In this document: piece after piece, positions 29,184 through 38,537 of the stretch
Numbering within the stretch: the first letter of the stretch is position 1
Layout of the letters: every line of letters begins with the position of its first letter
From: Planctomycetota bacterium
Lineage (GTDB): Bacteria; Planctomycetota; UBA8108; UBA1146
Length of the DNA: 64,000 nucleotides
Direction: 5' to 3'
NCBI GenBank assembly: GCA_014240375.1
Contig: JAAZXB010000016.1
Span: 1-64,000 of the forward strand
Program-made: the position numbers and the translations under genes
Notes under the pieces: generated by a model
Told to the model about the DNA's origin: nothing
The model's database searches: none
The model's input: the letters and a program-made list of their open reading frames with translations, nothing else

Positions 29184-30821
29184 CTACTTGTACTCGGACT
29201 CGTCGATGCCGTAGCGATCCAGCTTGTTGTAAAGGGTCTGGCGCGGAATCTTCAACTGCTTCGTGACCCTCGACTTGTTGCCACGATTTCTCCGCAGCGC
29301 CGTCAGAATCACCAGTCGTTCCACCTCTGCAATGATGTCATTGAATCCCTCGGTGGCAGGAATTTTCAGGACCAGTTCTTCGACCGTCGACTGGACATTC
29401 TCACCATGGAGTCTCTCCCCCGAGGGTTTCTCCAGGTAACCCTCGACCAGCTTCCGGGGAATGATCCTCTGCTCGCTGGCGAGAACCGACTGGCTCACCA
29501 CATTTCGCAGTTGTTGGAGATTTCCAGGCCACGGATAGGCGACCAGTTCCGCCAACGCACTTCGCGAGAACTGTCGCGTCGGGGTGCCTGGCTCCAGTGC
29601 ATCGGAGAAGAAATGGTCGATCAGGTGGGGCAAATCGACGATTCGCTCCCTCAATGGAGGCACCTCGATCGTGAATCCGGCCAGGCGGTAGTAGAGGTCT
29701 TCACGGAATTTGCCGGACCGCACCATCTCCGGCAGATCCTGGCAGGTCGAGGCCACAATTCTCACATCAACGGGGATCAGTTCCGAACCCCCGACCGGGC
29801 GCAGCATTCCCTCTTGAAGCACCCGCAGTAGTTTTTGCTGGAACTCCAGGGGCAGATCCCCGACCTCTTCGAGAAAGACGACGCCGCCACAGGCTCGTTC
29901 GAAGACACCACTCTGATCATCATCGGCTCCACTGAAGGCACCTTTACGCCAACCAAACAGTTCGCCCTCGACCAGGCTCGGGGTCAGCGCACCACAGGAG
30001 ACCACCTCGAATTGATGCTGTTGCCGATGGGTTCCCTCATGAAGGGTCCTGGCGAGCAGGCTCTTGCCGGTGCCCGTCTCCCCGGAGATCAACACGCTCA
30101 GGTCCGACTCGCGCAATCTCTCCAGATGAGAGAGAACCTCACACATCACAGGATCGTAGCTGGACACGGCACCGAGACTCTTGAGAGTCCGAGTCGCTTC
30201 GGGAAGGTGATCTGATTTTTCCTGGTCGAGAATCGACACTTCGATGTCATGATCTGCCAGAGTTTCCTCGGCTCGTTCGATCTGGCTCTCCAACTGCTCG
30301 ATTCTTTGTGCCTGCTGACTGATCAGCAGCGAATCGATGATTTCTCCTTCAACCAGATTCACCATCGTTGCCAGAAAATCTGCGGATTCTTGATCGAATC
30401 CACTGCTCTGGTGAGCCTCTACCAGGAACAGCATCCTCTGCTGACCCGCGGTAAAGAAGCAGAAGGAGAGGATCGGGCCATGCTGCGCCGGAGCATCTCC
30501 CGCCGTGTACTGCGGCCCCTCCAGTTCTGCGAGTCGCTGGACCATCTGAGGATTGATCGCTTCGGGAGGACGCTGCCCCCCCACGGTTTTGCTGGCGATC
30601 TCCTGGAAGTCCTGCTCTCCATCCGTTTCTTCGGAGGAGATCTGGTAGGCGAGGGCACAGCGAGCATTGAACTGTTCCAGAAATACTCCCAGTAACGACG
30701 CGGTGAGAAATTCACTTCGTCGAGATAACTGCACTTCATCGAGGCCCTGCAGGCCTTCCCGAAGTTCGATTTCGAGAGCATGATCTGACAACGGACAATC
30801 CTTCTGGCTACTGCCCTTCAC
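29184..30821 (-). CDS. sigma-54-dependent transcriptional activator
   Basis: A 545-residue activator: an N-terminal GAF-like region (about 15-165), a coiled linker (170-205), an AAA+ domain and a C-terminal Fis helix-turn-helix (NKSRVTKQLKIPRQTLYNKLDRYGI). Walker A is GETGTGKS (247-254), the sigma-54 contact loop is GAFSGA (294-299), and Walker B reads VVFLEEV (314-320), a D-to-E change that keeps two acidic residues. The arginine fingers (FREDLYYRL) are intact, so it should be active with RpoN. The start is GTG; a TTG 12 codons in is also possible. It ends 18 bp after mgtE converges on it. Confidence 0.87.
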   Translation of the reverse strand: MKGSSQKDCPLSDHALEIELREGLQGLDEVQLSRRSEFLTASLLGVFLEQFNARCALAYQISSEETDGEQDFQEIASKTVGGQRPPEAINPQMVQRLAELEGPQYTAGDAPAQHGPILSFCFFTAGQQRMLFLVEAHQSSGFDQESADFLATMVNLVEGEIIDSLLISQQAQRIEQLESQIERAEETLADHDIEVSILDQEKSDHLPEATRTLKSLGAVSSYDPVMCEVLSHLERLRESDLSVLISGETGTGKSLLARTLHEGTHRQQHQFEVVSCGALTPSLVEGELFGWRKGAFSGADDDQSGVFERACGGVVFLEEVGDLPLEFQQKLLRVLQEGMLRPVGGSELIPVDVRIVASTCQDLPEMVRSGKFREDLYYRLAGFTIEVPPLRERIVDLPHLIDHFFSDALEPGTPTRQFSRSALAELVAYPWPGNLQQLRNVVSQSVLASEQRIIPRKLVEGYLEKPSGERLHGENVQSTVEELVLKIPATEGFNDIIAEVERLVILTALRRNRGNKSRVTKQLKIPRQTLYNKLDRYGIDESEYK

Positions 30822-31029
30822 GGGCTCCTGGTCTCACCTGCACGAGATCCCGATTTCAGGGTATCCTTCTGCAGAGTTCTTGTTCGATCGGTCCGAGCCG
30901 GGGTCACCGTGATGACTTCAAGCCAATTCCTGGTCACAAGAGGCTCCACAGTCAATATCGGCAGCGAGAGCGTGCCGGCTGAAGTGTTATCTTGAAGAAA
31001 CGCCTCTGGCGGAAGAGTAGGAGACTCTC

Positions 31030-31048
31030 GGTCCATCTGCAATGGACC
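31030..31048 (+). promoter_or_regulatory. perfect 7-bp inverted repeat upstream of the HEAT-repeat gene
   Basis: GGTCCAT at 31030-31036 and ATGGACC at 31042-31048 flank a five-base loop, 19-37 bases before the ATG at 31067. It could be a leader hairpin or an operator in the shared divergent region. There is no T-run, so it is not a terminator. Confidence 0.4.
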
Positions 31049-31066
31049 CGGAAAATAGCCTGACCC

Positions 31067-33880
31067 ATGATCACGATAATTTTCACACTGTCCCTGCTGG
31101 CCTCGCCTCTCCCCACCGTCTACGCCATCGATGACGAACCGACGATCGCCTCTACTGACATCTCGAGGTGGATCGAGAATCTGGGCTCCGAGGAGTGGTC
31201 TGTGAGAGAAGAAGCCGCTCGAAAACTGCTGGACGCCGGACCTGCTGCGATCGGTGGATTGCGCTCCTCTCTGATGGATCCAGATCCCGAGGTGCGTGCA
31301 CGAATCAAGGAGATGCTCTCTCTTCTCTCTCCACCGGTATTGATCGTCGATGTGGTGCGAGTCGGAAATTCAGCAGAAGGCTCGTGGCTCTCGCGTCGGA
31401 CCGATCTCGATTCCACCTCGATCCGCTTCAACCGAAACGAACTGATCCAGAGCAGTGTCACATCGGCCACTGAAGAGCGCAGAATCCAGGTCGAGATTCG
31501 AGGGACAGAAGCGCCCTACTCGGTGGAGATCCTCTTTCCCGGGGTCAACTCGACCATCGTCAGCGGTCCCCCCGCTCGTGGACTCGACCCCGGTGTCCCA
31601 TGGGTGGTCCTTTCCGAGGAGCGAGTGGCGATGGAGCATGCACTGGGCAAAACCACCACCGAGGGTGAGTTCGCCACCTGGGTCGCAGTCATCCATCACG
31701 ATCCCTCCGAGGAACTGGAGCGATTGGAACCCGCCGAAAGACTGCGCAGGGCGATGATCGAGCATCTGCCCCACACCGATGATCCAGCACTGTGGATGTT
31801 GGCCAGCATCTGGCCCGAGGAGCAGCTCCTTCCAGCCCCTACCACAGGTGAGAATCCTCGGATTCGAGACGCTCACACCTTGGCTCGGCTGAGCAGCGGC
31901 GATACCACGGCCCGTAACGATTTGACCCGTCTGGTTGCCCATCACCTCGACGGTTCCGAGACGATGGCCCTCCGGCGGATCGATGCGTTGATTCCCGGAC
32001 TCATCGAGGCCCAGATCGATCGATCGATCGAGCTCTTGATCCGCCATTGCGGTGATCTCTCTCCGTGGCGGCAGCACCTCACCTGGCATGCCTTGCTCCA
32101 TCGAATCGAGGATCCCCAGTTTGCCTCGACTCATGGCAAGAGTCTGATCGAAGCGATTCTCTCACCGGCGGCACTACCGATCCTGCGCTGGACCAACTCC
32201 CGTATGGCCTCGTTATGGAGTGCTTTGCACCGCCACGTTCCCAGCGGCCAGTGGATGGAAGCCCTCGATGGCCGCATCCGCAACGCTCTTGGAGAGGATC
32301 TGGCCCAGGCTTCCGGTCGAATCCCGCTGATCCTGGGAACCCTCGCATTTCTCTCCAACCGTTCCGAGGCACTTCCGAAGGAGTGGCTCTCCTACGTCAG
32401 TGAACTGATCCCTTCCCGGCACGCCGAGATCGCCATCGGCGTACTGGCGTCCCAGATGCAACATCTGAAGGAGGTTCCCGAGGAGATCTGGCTTCAGACC
32501 TGCAAGGGATTTGCCACCGGACTCGCCAGTAGCGACACCACCATCGGATTCCGAGTCCGGAACTCGGTGACCCGGTTCAGCGAGTTCCGGTTCCTGTCCC
32601 CCGCCATTCGCCGCACCCTGTTCGAGACGCTGATCGAGGTGCTCGCCACCGGGTCCAATAATCATCGATCGACTGCGGCCCAGCTGCTGTCGAAGAATCT
32701 TGGTCGCCCGACGACTCCACAACTGCGAACTCGAGACCAGAGTTACTGGACTACACAGGCAAAGTACTGGAAAGAGACCCTCGAAGCCCTGGAGGATGAC
32801 CAGCTCTACCCGGAGATCGATGCGGATCGGTGGGTCCGGCTGACCCTGGCAGATTTCAGAATCGATCCAGAAGGCAAGACCGATCCATTGAGAATCCAGC
32901 GAGTCGTCTTGCAGGTGGGACGACGTTTGGTTTCCATCGAAGACAATGGCGAAGACGAGTCGATCCAGATCGAGGCCACTGCTGGCAATACTCATCGACT
33001 CTCCGGATCGATCTTACTGGTCGCCGGTCGACCGGTGCTGGCACGGTTACGACCGCGCTGGCGCCGCTGGGTACACCGGGTCAGTTCTGCCCGATTGGGT
33101 TCCGAGAGTGCTCAGTCTCGCTCCCTGGTCACCTACCAGACCCTGGTCCTGCTGGAGGTGATCGATGCCGATGAAGCCATCGATCAACCGGGTTGGGAAG
33201 CGGAACCGAGCTGGCAAGGGATCGAGCAGACGCTGCTGACTCAGATGAACTCACCACAACAGACCATCCGAAATACAGTCATCGACATCGTGACCACCTT
33301 GCAACTCGAGTCTGCCCGGGAACCGCTCATCGCATTGTGGGAGAACTCTCAAAGCGAAGCGGTGGCACGAGCATTACTGGCCCTCGGAGACCTTCGGGGC
33401 AGGGATCTGCTGTTCAAGGGGATCCAGGTGCTGGAAAAGAGAGCGACCCGGGAAGCCCAGAAATCGATGGAACAGTTACTACTACTGGGTGATCTCGAAA
33501 CCGTCCATCTGGTACTCGGTTGGCTTGAAACACCCGCCTCGGAGCGCAACCGCATCCTCGAAAATCAGTTGCCTGTGGCCCTCCGGGCCATCGAATCTTG
33601 GGTCGCCAGTCACGCCAATGAGGACAATTTTCCCCGGGAGCGGCTCCTCTCGGTACTTGTCCAACGATGCGACACTCGCAATCTCCGCAACTATTCAATT
33701 CCGCTGCTACGACGACTCACAGGGGAGGATATGGGCTGGTGGAACACTTTCTCCATCACTGATTCGAGTGAGAGGATTGAGGCACAGGAGGAAATTGCAG
33801 CACGATGGAGTGGCTGGTGGAAAAGAAGATCAGAAAGATATGCAGATCCAGTAAAGATGAACCCGCCTCGCGACCGATGA
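31067..33880 (+). CDS. large secreted HEAT-repeat-like protein
   Basis: A 937-residue protein with a signal peptide (first 22 residues, cut near VYA-ID). HEAT-like helices appear early (SEEWSVREEAARKLLDAGPAAIGGLRS, LMDPDPEVRARIKEM) and late (MNSPQQTIRNTVIDIVTTLQLESAREPLIALWENSQSEAVARALLALGDLRG), with an ill-defined middle of about 500 residues. Such repeats form scaffolds for protein-protein contact. No enzymatic motif is seen. It is divergent from the sigma-54 activator and 84 bases upstream of the sigma factor gene, so it might be read into that gene. Confidence 0.75.
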   Translation: MITIIFTLSLLASPLPTVYAIDDEPTIASTDISRWIENLGSEEWSVREEAARKLLDAGPAAIGGLRSSLMDPDPEVRARIKEMLSLLSPPVLIVDVVRVGNSAEGSWLSRRTDLDSTSIRFNRNELIQSSVTSATEERRIQVEIRGTEAPYSVEILFPGVNSTIVSGPPARGLDPGVPWVVLSEERVAMEHALGKTTTEGEFATWVAVIHHDPSEELERLEPAERLRRAMIEHLPHTDDPALWMLASIWPEEQLLPAPTTGENPRIRDAHTLARLSSGDTTARNDLTRLVAHHLDGSETMALRRIDALIPGLIEAQIDRSIELLIRHCGDLSPWRQHLTWHALLHRIEDPQFASTHGKSLIEAILSPAALPILRWTNSRMASLWSALHRHVPSGQWMEALDGRIRNALGEDLAQASGRIPLILGTLAFLSNRSEALPKEWLSYVSELIPSRHAEIAIGVLASQMQHLKEVPEEIWLQTCKGFATGLASSDTTIGFRVRNSVTRFSEFRFLSPAIRRTLFETLIEVLATGSNNHRSTAAQLLSKNLGRPTTPQLRTRDQSYWTTQAKYWKETLEALEDDQLYPEIDADRWVRLTLADFRIDPEGKTDPLRIQRVVLQVGRRLVSIEDNGEDESIQIEATAGNTHRLSGSILLVAGRPVLARLRPRWRRWVHRVSSARLGSESAQSRSLVTYQTLVLLEVIDADEAIDQPGWEAEPSWQGIEQTLLTQMNSPQQTIRNTVIDIVTTLQLESAREPLIALWENSQSEAVARALLALGDLRGRDLLFKGIQVLEKRATREAQKSMEQLLLLGDLETVHLVLGWLETPASERNRILENQLPVALRAIESWVASHANEDNFPRERLLSVLVQRCDTRNLRNYSIPLLRRLTGEDMGWWNTFSITDSSERIEAQEEIAARWSGWWKRRSERYADPVKMNPPRDR

Positions 33881-33964
33881 CTCTTCCATGGGCAAACAAC
33901 GCCCAGGTGATCGTGAACCGACTTCCGGTTCTATCACCACGCTCCCATTGGAAGGGACCACAGC

Positions 33965-34828
33965 ATGTCAGCTCGCGAGGTCGGCCTTGAGGCATATTTC
34001 CTGGATATCAATCGCCATTCGCTCCTCACAGCCGAGGAAGAGAAAGCACTTTCGTTACTCGTACGCAAGGGTGATCCCGAAGCACGTGACAAGATGGTTC
34101 GATCGAACCTGAGGCTCGTGGTCAGCATCGCCAAGCATTACGTGGAGCGCGGTCTTCCCTTGCTTGACCTGATCGAGGAGGGCAATCTCGGCCTGCTCAA
34201 GGCCGTGGAACGCTTCGATCCCGCTGCCGAGTGCCGTTTCAGCACCTACGGAACCTGGTGGATCAAACAATCGATCAAGAGAGCGCTGATTGACACGGTG
34301 AAATCGGTTCGCATCCCTTCCTACATGGTGGAAACCATCACCAAGTGGAAGAAAGCGGCTGCTGACCTCGCCATCGAGTTGGGACGACCGGCACAATTCC
34401 ACGAGATCGCCGAGCGGATGGAAATCCCCATGGAGAAGACCGATATCATCAAGAATGCTCTCATTGTTGCAGATTCTGTCAGCCAGACGATTTCGATCGA
34501 AAACTCCTGGACCATCTCCGACATCATCGAAGACCCCTCTCAAACTCAACCCCATGCTTCTCTCGAGAAGAAGATCCAGGTCGAGATGATTCACAACCTG
34601 CTCGGACACCTCGACGATCGCGAAACCAAGATCCTTCGGATGCGTTACGGCCTCGACAATGGAGAGCCGATGACCCTGAAGGAAATCGGTCAGCGAGTGA
34701 ACCTGTCTCGCGAGCGGGTCCGCCAGATCGAGAACGATGCTCTCGGCAAGTTGCAGGAGCTGGTCGCAGAAGGGCAGATCGAGCAACCGGAGATCTATGA
34801 CGAGCAATACGAAGAGATGACTGGCTAA
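33965..34828 (+). CDS. sigma-70 family RNA polymerase sigma factor (group 2/3-like)
   Basis: A 287-residue sigma factor with region 1.2/2 (LEAYFLDINRHSLLTAEEEKAL; NLRLVVSIAKHYVERGLPLLDLIEEGNLGLLKAVERFDP; FSTYGTWWIKQSIKRALID), region 3 (about 125-205) and region 4 (LREIGQ-type LKEIGQRVNLSRERVRQIENDAL). It lacks the long region 1.1 of RpoD, so it is an alternative sigma rather than the housekeeping one; it resembles RpoD/RpoS-type factors. It directs core RNA polymerase to a promoter class that cannot be told from sequence alone. The gene ends at a TAA followed by a strong terminator. Confidence 0.92.
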   Translation: MSAREVGLEAYFLDINRHSLLTAEEEKALSLLVRKGDPEARDKMVRSNLRLVVSIAKHYVERGLPLLDLIEEGNLGLLKAVERFDPAAECRFSTYGTWWIKQSIKRALIDTVKSVRIPSYMVETITKWKKAAADLAIELGRPAQFHEIAERMEIPMEKTDIIKNALIVADSVSQTISIENSWTISDIIEDPSQTQPHASLEKKIQVEMIHNLLGHLDDRETKILRMRYGLDNGEPMTLKEIGQRVNLSRERVRQIENDALGKLQELVAEGQIEQPEIYDEQYEEMTG

Positions 34829-34876
34829 AGCTCGAGGCTCCGGCTCTCTTTCACCCCATCCGGCCTTCGGATAACA

Positions 34877-34929
34877 TCCCCCTTCAGCAGTAGCGGCCCC
34901 TCGGCCGTCTCCACTGAAGGGGGATTTTT
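34877..34929 (+). terminator. terminator hairpin overlapping the apt ribosome binding site
   Basis: TCCCCCTTCAG (34877-34887) and CTGAAGGGGGA (34914-34924) pair over 11 bp, with a nested CGGCC/GGCCG stem in the loop, and TTTTT follows at 34925-34929. It ends only two bases before the apt ATG (34931), and its 3' arm supplies the AAGGGGG Shine-Dalgarno site. It can act as a sigma-gene terminator or as a conditional switch for apt. A small ATCCG/CGGAT stem lies just upstream (34858-34872). Confidence 0.85.
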
Positions 34930-34930
34930 C

Positions 34931-35476
34931 ATGAATGAATCTACAGATACCCGCATCGATCTCCTCAGGAGCAAGATCGCCACCGTCGCGGACTTCCCCG
35001 CTCCAGGGATCCAGTTCAAGGACATCACTCCGCTGCTGGCATGCGCCAGAGCCTTCCCCACCTCGATCGAACTGCTCGAGGAGCGGGTTGCCCATCTTGG
35101 TGTCGAGATCATCGCAGCTCCCGAGTCGAGGGGATTCTTGTTCGGAGTGCCACTGGCGATGCGAATGAACGTCGGCTTCGTGCCGATTCGAAAGCCTGGA
35201 AAACTACCCAGAGAAATACACTCGGTCGAATATTCACTCGAATACGGCACTGATACCGTCGAGATGCACTCCGATTCGATCCAGCCAGGTCAAAAGGTGT
35301 TGATGGTCGACGATGTACTGGCCACTGGTGGCACGATGGCTGCTTGCTGCGAACTGGTCGAGAAGATGGGTGGGGTCGTCATCGGGTGTGCCTTCCTGAT
35401 GGAACTCACCTTTCTCGGAGGACGGGCCAAACTGCCGGATGCTCAGGTGTTTCACCTGCTGGAGGAAAACGATTGA
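34931..35476 (+). CDS. apt: adenine phosphoribosyltransferase
   Basis: A 181-residue enzyme that makes AMP from adenine and PRPP (purine salvage). The family start IATVADFPAPGIQFKDITPLLA and adenine-site AAPESRGFLFGVPLAM are present, as is the PRPP motif VLMVDDVLATGGTMAA. Length is normal. The ATG has an AAGGGGG site that is buried in the arm of the hairpin directly upstream. The stop overlaps the TTG start of the TldD-type gene, so the two are probably co-translated. Confidence 0.95.
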   Translation: MNESTDTRIDLLRSKIATVADFPAPGIQFKDITPLLACARAFPTSIELLEERVAHLGVEIIAAPESRGFLFGVPLAMRMNVGFVPIRKPGKLPREIHSVEYSLEYGTDTVEMHSDSIQPGQKVLMVDDVLATGGTMAACCELVEKMGGVVIGCAFLMELTFLGGRAKLPDAQVFHLLEEND

Positions 35477-37116
35477 ACAGGAGAAGCGCATTGAAACTGG
35501 CTCGACTCGCGACAGGCGAGGCCAAGCGAGCCACCAAAGGTCTGAGAAAACCCGGATTCCCGAAGTTATTCTACCTCTCGTACATGATAAGAGACCTTGA
35601 CCTGTTCGAAGTAGAAGCACGATACGGCGCTCTCTACCGCGATGAACAGTACCAACGAAGAAACTGTCTCGCCGATGCACGGGTCGGTAGCTTTCGAAGA
35701 GATCAGGTCACCGATGGTGGTCTGTTCGACAACTCCAAGGACGACGAATCGCACGGTTATGTCGAACTCCCCATCTCCGATCGCTCGGACCCGATGCGAA
35801 TCGGTCTGTGGCGACTGACCGATGCAAAGTACCGGGAAGCGGAGGAAGCATTCCTCAGAAAACGTGCTCACGAGTTGACCTACCTCGATACCAATGAACA
35901 CCTCGGAGCCTGGCAGAAATGTTCTTCACACCAGGCCCAGAGTCCAAACCAGCTCCCTCCCATCGACCGGGAGTACTGGTCGAACTTTGTCGAGAAAGCC
36001 AGCGCTACCATGCTCGCCTTCCCGAGGATTCGAAATAGCCACGTGGAACTCAAGGTTCGCCATCAGACCAACTTGTTCGTCAACTCCGACGAATCCCTCT
36101 CCATCGAGAGCCTCGCTTACTGGCAGCTGGAGGCGCACCTCTGGTTTCTCAGTAAAAACGGAGACGGGATCCCCTGGACCGTGAGTCACTTCACTCCACA
36201 TCCAGATCAGCTACCGGACCTGAACAGTTTTCGCCGAGAAATTCGATCTGCGGCAAAGCTACTGGAGAAGATTTCGGCCGCGCCAAAGATCCACTCCTAC
36301 TCGGGGCCCGTATTGCTGGAGCCGGTTTCTGCCGGATTGCTGATTCACGAGGCACTCGGTCATCGACTGGAAGGGAACCGTCTGCGAGCCACTGGCGAGG
36401 CCAAGACCTTTGCCGATGCCCTGGGAGATCGGGTACTTCCCGATTTCTTGACGCTGCATGACGATCCAACCCAGACGACCTGGATCGATTCCAATGATCG
36501 TGAACAGGGCCTGGTTGGTCACTACAAATTTGACGATGAAGGGACCCCCGCTGCAGATGCACGCTTGATCGAGAACGGAAAATTGACCGGGTTCCTCACC
36601 GGTAGAGTTCCTATCAGCAAGCGACATCGTTCCAATGGCCACGCCAGATCGAGACGGCATGAGCGATCGATGAGCAGGATGGGCGTGACGATTCTCGAGG
36701 CCACGAACGGACTGGACCAGGCAACCCTCAGGGAACAACTGATCGATCAGGTCAAGCAGCAAGGTTTGCCGTACGGAATCCGCATCATCGATGCCACTGG
36801 AGGAGAAACTGCGACCGATTCCTATGACTTCCAGGCATTTCTTGGAGAAGTGAATCTCGCTTCGAGGATCTATCCGGATGGACGCGAGGAATTGGTTCGA
36901 GGAATCAACTTCATCGGCACCCCCCTCAATGCTGTTCATGGAATCATTGCTGCTGGCGATCAACCCGTGCTGGACAATGGTTGGTGTGGAGCGGAGAGCG
37001 GATTCGTTCCGGTGTCGACCATCAGTCCATCACTGCTGGTCCGCCACCTGGAACTGCAAAGCAAATCGGAAACGCCATACACCCAGTACTGCTATCCGAT
37101 GCCCGAAAGAAAATGA
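35473..37116 (+). CDS. TldD/PmbA family metalloprotease
   Basis: A 547-residue protein with the zinc motif HEALGH (about residues 292-297) followed by RLEGNR, and the late DNGWCGAESGFVPVSTISPSLLVRHLE segment that corresponds to the family's cysteine/binding loop. TldD-type proteins cleave unfolded peptides, often acting as heterodimers with PmbA; no second subunit is in the window. The N-terminal 200 residues are longer than in TldD. The TTG at 35473 overlaps apt and has GGAGG before it; a second TTG at 35491 also has an AGGAG site, so either may be used. Confidence 0.85.
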   Translation: MNRRSALKLARLATGEAKRATKGLRKPGFPKLFYLSYMIRDLDLFEVEARYGALYRDEQYQRRNCLADARVGSFRRDQVTDGGLFDNSKDDESHGYVELPISDRSDPMRIGLWRLTDAKYREAEEAFLRKRAHELTYLDTNEHLGAWQKCSSHQAQSPNQLPPIDREYWSNFVEKASATMLAFPRIRNSHVELKVRHQTNLFVNSDESLSIESLAYWQLEAHLWFLSKNGDGIPWTVSHFTPHPDQLPDLNSFRREIRSAAKLLEKISAAPKIHSYSGPVLLEPVSAGLLIHEALGHRLEGNRLRATGEAKTFADALGDRVLPDFLTLHDDPTQTTWIDSNDREQGLVGHYKFDDEGTPAADARLIENGKLTGFLTGRVPISKRHRSNGHARSRRHERSMSRMGVTILEATNGLDQATLREQLIDQVKQQGLPYGIRIIDATGGETATDSYDFQAFLGEVNLASRIYPDGREELVRGINFIGTPLNAVHGIIAAGDQPVLDNGWCGAESGFVPVSTISPSLLVRHLELQSKSETPYTQYCYPMPERK

Positions 37117-37126
37117 TCCAACCGCA

Positions 37127-38320
37127 TCACTGCAACTGATCGGCGATGTCTGACAGCAGTGGACGGACCGCCTGAGTCATCAATGCTCGATTGGATCCTT
37201 CCCCGACCCGGGTCACGAACAGGTCAGCACTGTGTCGTGCCAACCCGAACTCGTCGAGGCTGGCCACTCCACCGCAAACCTCCATCGCATCCATCAGGAG
37301 CCTCGACGCAACACGGCTACAATCGATCTTCACCTTTGCGGCTTGTTCACGCTCTATCGAACCATCGTCGTGACATCTCGCCAGATGCATCAGCCAGGTC
37401 AAATTTCTCTCCAGCGCGATATCCATCTCCAGCACCACATCCTGAACGCGCTGAAAGCGCCCGATCGGACCGCCGAATTGATCTCTCTGCTGAACATAAG
37501 TGCGAGTCTTGTCGAGGGCGAACGCCAGAGATCCCAGGGCCATCGATGCCACGAACAATCGCCCACCATTGAGAGTCGTCACCATCACACGGAATCCTTC
37601 GTTGAGATCGCCAAGGACTTCAGCTTCGGTAGCCACGACTCCATCGAAGGTGACAGAGCCGGTGGAAGAAAGGGGCCAGACCGTCTTCCCTTCCATCTCC
37701 TGGTAATGCACTCCCTCGCGATCGATGGGAATGATGAAACAGGTACTTCGATGGCCATTTCGTCCGGACGGATCGGTCAATGCATGGACCACGATGTGAC
37801 TCGACCATGCAGCGTTGGTACTCCAGCACTTCTCTCCGCGAAGGATGAAGTGATCCCCTTCACGAGTGGCCACCACCTGCGGATTTGCGGCATCCGATCC
37901 TCGCCCCGGCTCAGACAATCCGAAACAGAACATCCGATCGCCAGCCGAGAGTTCAGGCAAGTATTTCTCTTTTTGTTCATCGGTACCGAACTTCAGCACC
38001 GGGTTGGCTCCCAGTGAAACTGCAGCACCCGGCGTGATGGCGATCGAGGGACTCTGGTATGAGAGTGCCAGGCCCGCGAGTAGCAGATCTGTCATGCCAC
38101 CACCTTGACCGCCGTACTGCTCCGCGATCGGCAAGCCAAACACACCCATCGATCCCAGTTGCTCGATAACGTCATGAGGCAGAAGTTGATGCGATCGCTC
38201 CCAGCCGAGAATCTTGTCGGCCAGTTCTTCATCTGCAAATCGAGCCAACGCCAGGTAAAGGGCGAACCGCTCCTCCTCGACAAGAGGCTCCAGAAGTTGA
38301 TCCAGCCTTCTTTGATTCAT
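37127..38320 (-). CDS. acyl-CoA dehydrogenase family protein
   Basis: A 397-residue flavoprotein of the acyl-CoA dehydrogenase fold: N-terminal helical domain (about 1-120), beta domain with FGLSEPGRGSDA and GEKCWSTNA, and a C-terminal helical domain with QRDQFGGPIGRFQRVQDVVLEMDIALE. The usual catalytic base position reads VGEGSNRALMTQAV, so a glutamate is present. It should oxidise an acyl-CoA to enoyl-CoA with FAD and pass electrons to ETF. Chain length is unknown. It converges with the TldD-type gene, 10 bases apart, and is not part of an evident beta-oxidation cluster. Confidence 0.9.
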   Translation of the reverse strand: MNQRRLDQLLEPLVEEERFALYLALARFADEELADKILGWERSHQLLPHDVIEQLGSMGVFGLPIAEQYGGQGGGMTDLLLAGLALSYQSPSIAITPGAAVSLGANPVLKFGTDEQKEKYLPELSAGDRMFCFGLSEPGRGSDAANPQVVATREGDHFILRGEKCWSTNAAWSSHIVVHALTDPSGRNGHRSTCFIIPIDREGVHYQEMEGKTVWPLSSTGSVTFDGVVATEAEVLGDLNEGFRVMVTTLNGGRLFVASMALGSLAFALDKTRTYVQQRDQFGGPIGRFQRVQDVVLEMDIALERNLTWLMHLARCHDDGSIEREQAAKVKIDCSRVASRLLMDAMEVCGGVASLDEFGLARHSADLFVTRVGEGSNRALMTQAVRPLLSDIADQLQ

Positions 38321-38537
38321 GACACTCCCTGAGTCGCGACTCGTTGATTTTGATCCTCGCCTCCCCGGAGACCACGAGAGGCCAATTCACCCGGTACCAA
38401 GATCTCCTACCTGTCTGTTACACCAGGATCGTGTCTCGGTCCATCCCCTCGATCACCAGCACAGTTGAATTGTTGGTGCTGAGGATCCCGAGTTTCCCGT
38501 GATATCCTCCACTCTTGCCGAATGGAGGAGGTGTTCC

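Noticed and set aside
30818-31042. 74-codon frame on the minus strand just upstream of the second sigma-54 activator
   Set aside because: Its stop overlaps the activator start, but the translation is low in structure and it has no ribosome binding site. It also covers the leader hairpin of the divergent gene.
34055-35095. 346-codon antisense frame over the sigma factor and apt
   Set aside because: It crosses two genes with clear family motifs and a strong terminator, so it is a shadow.
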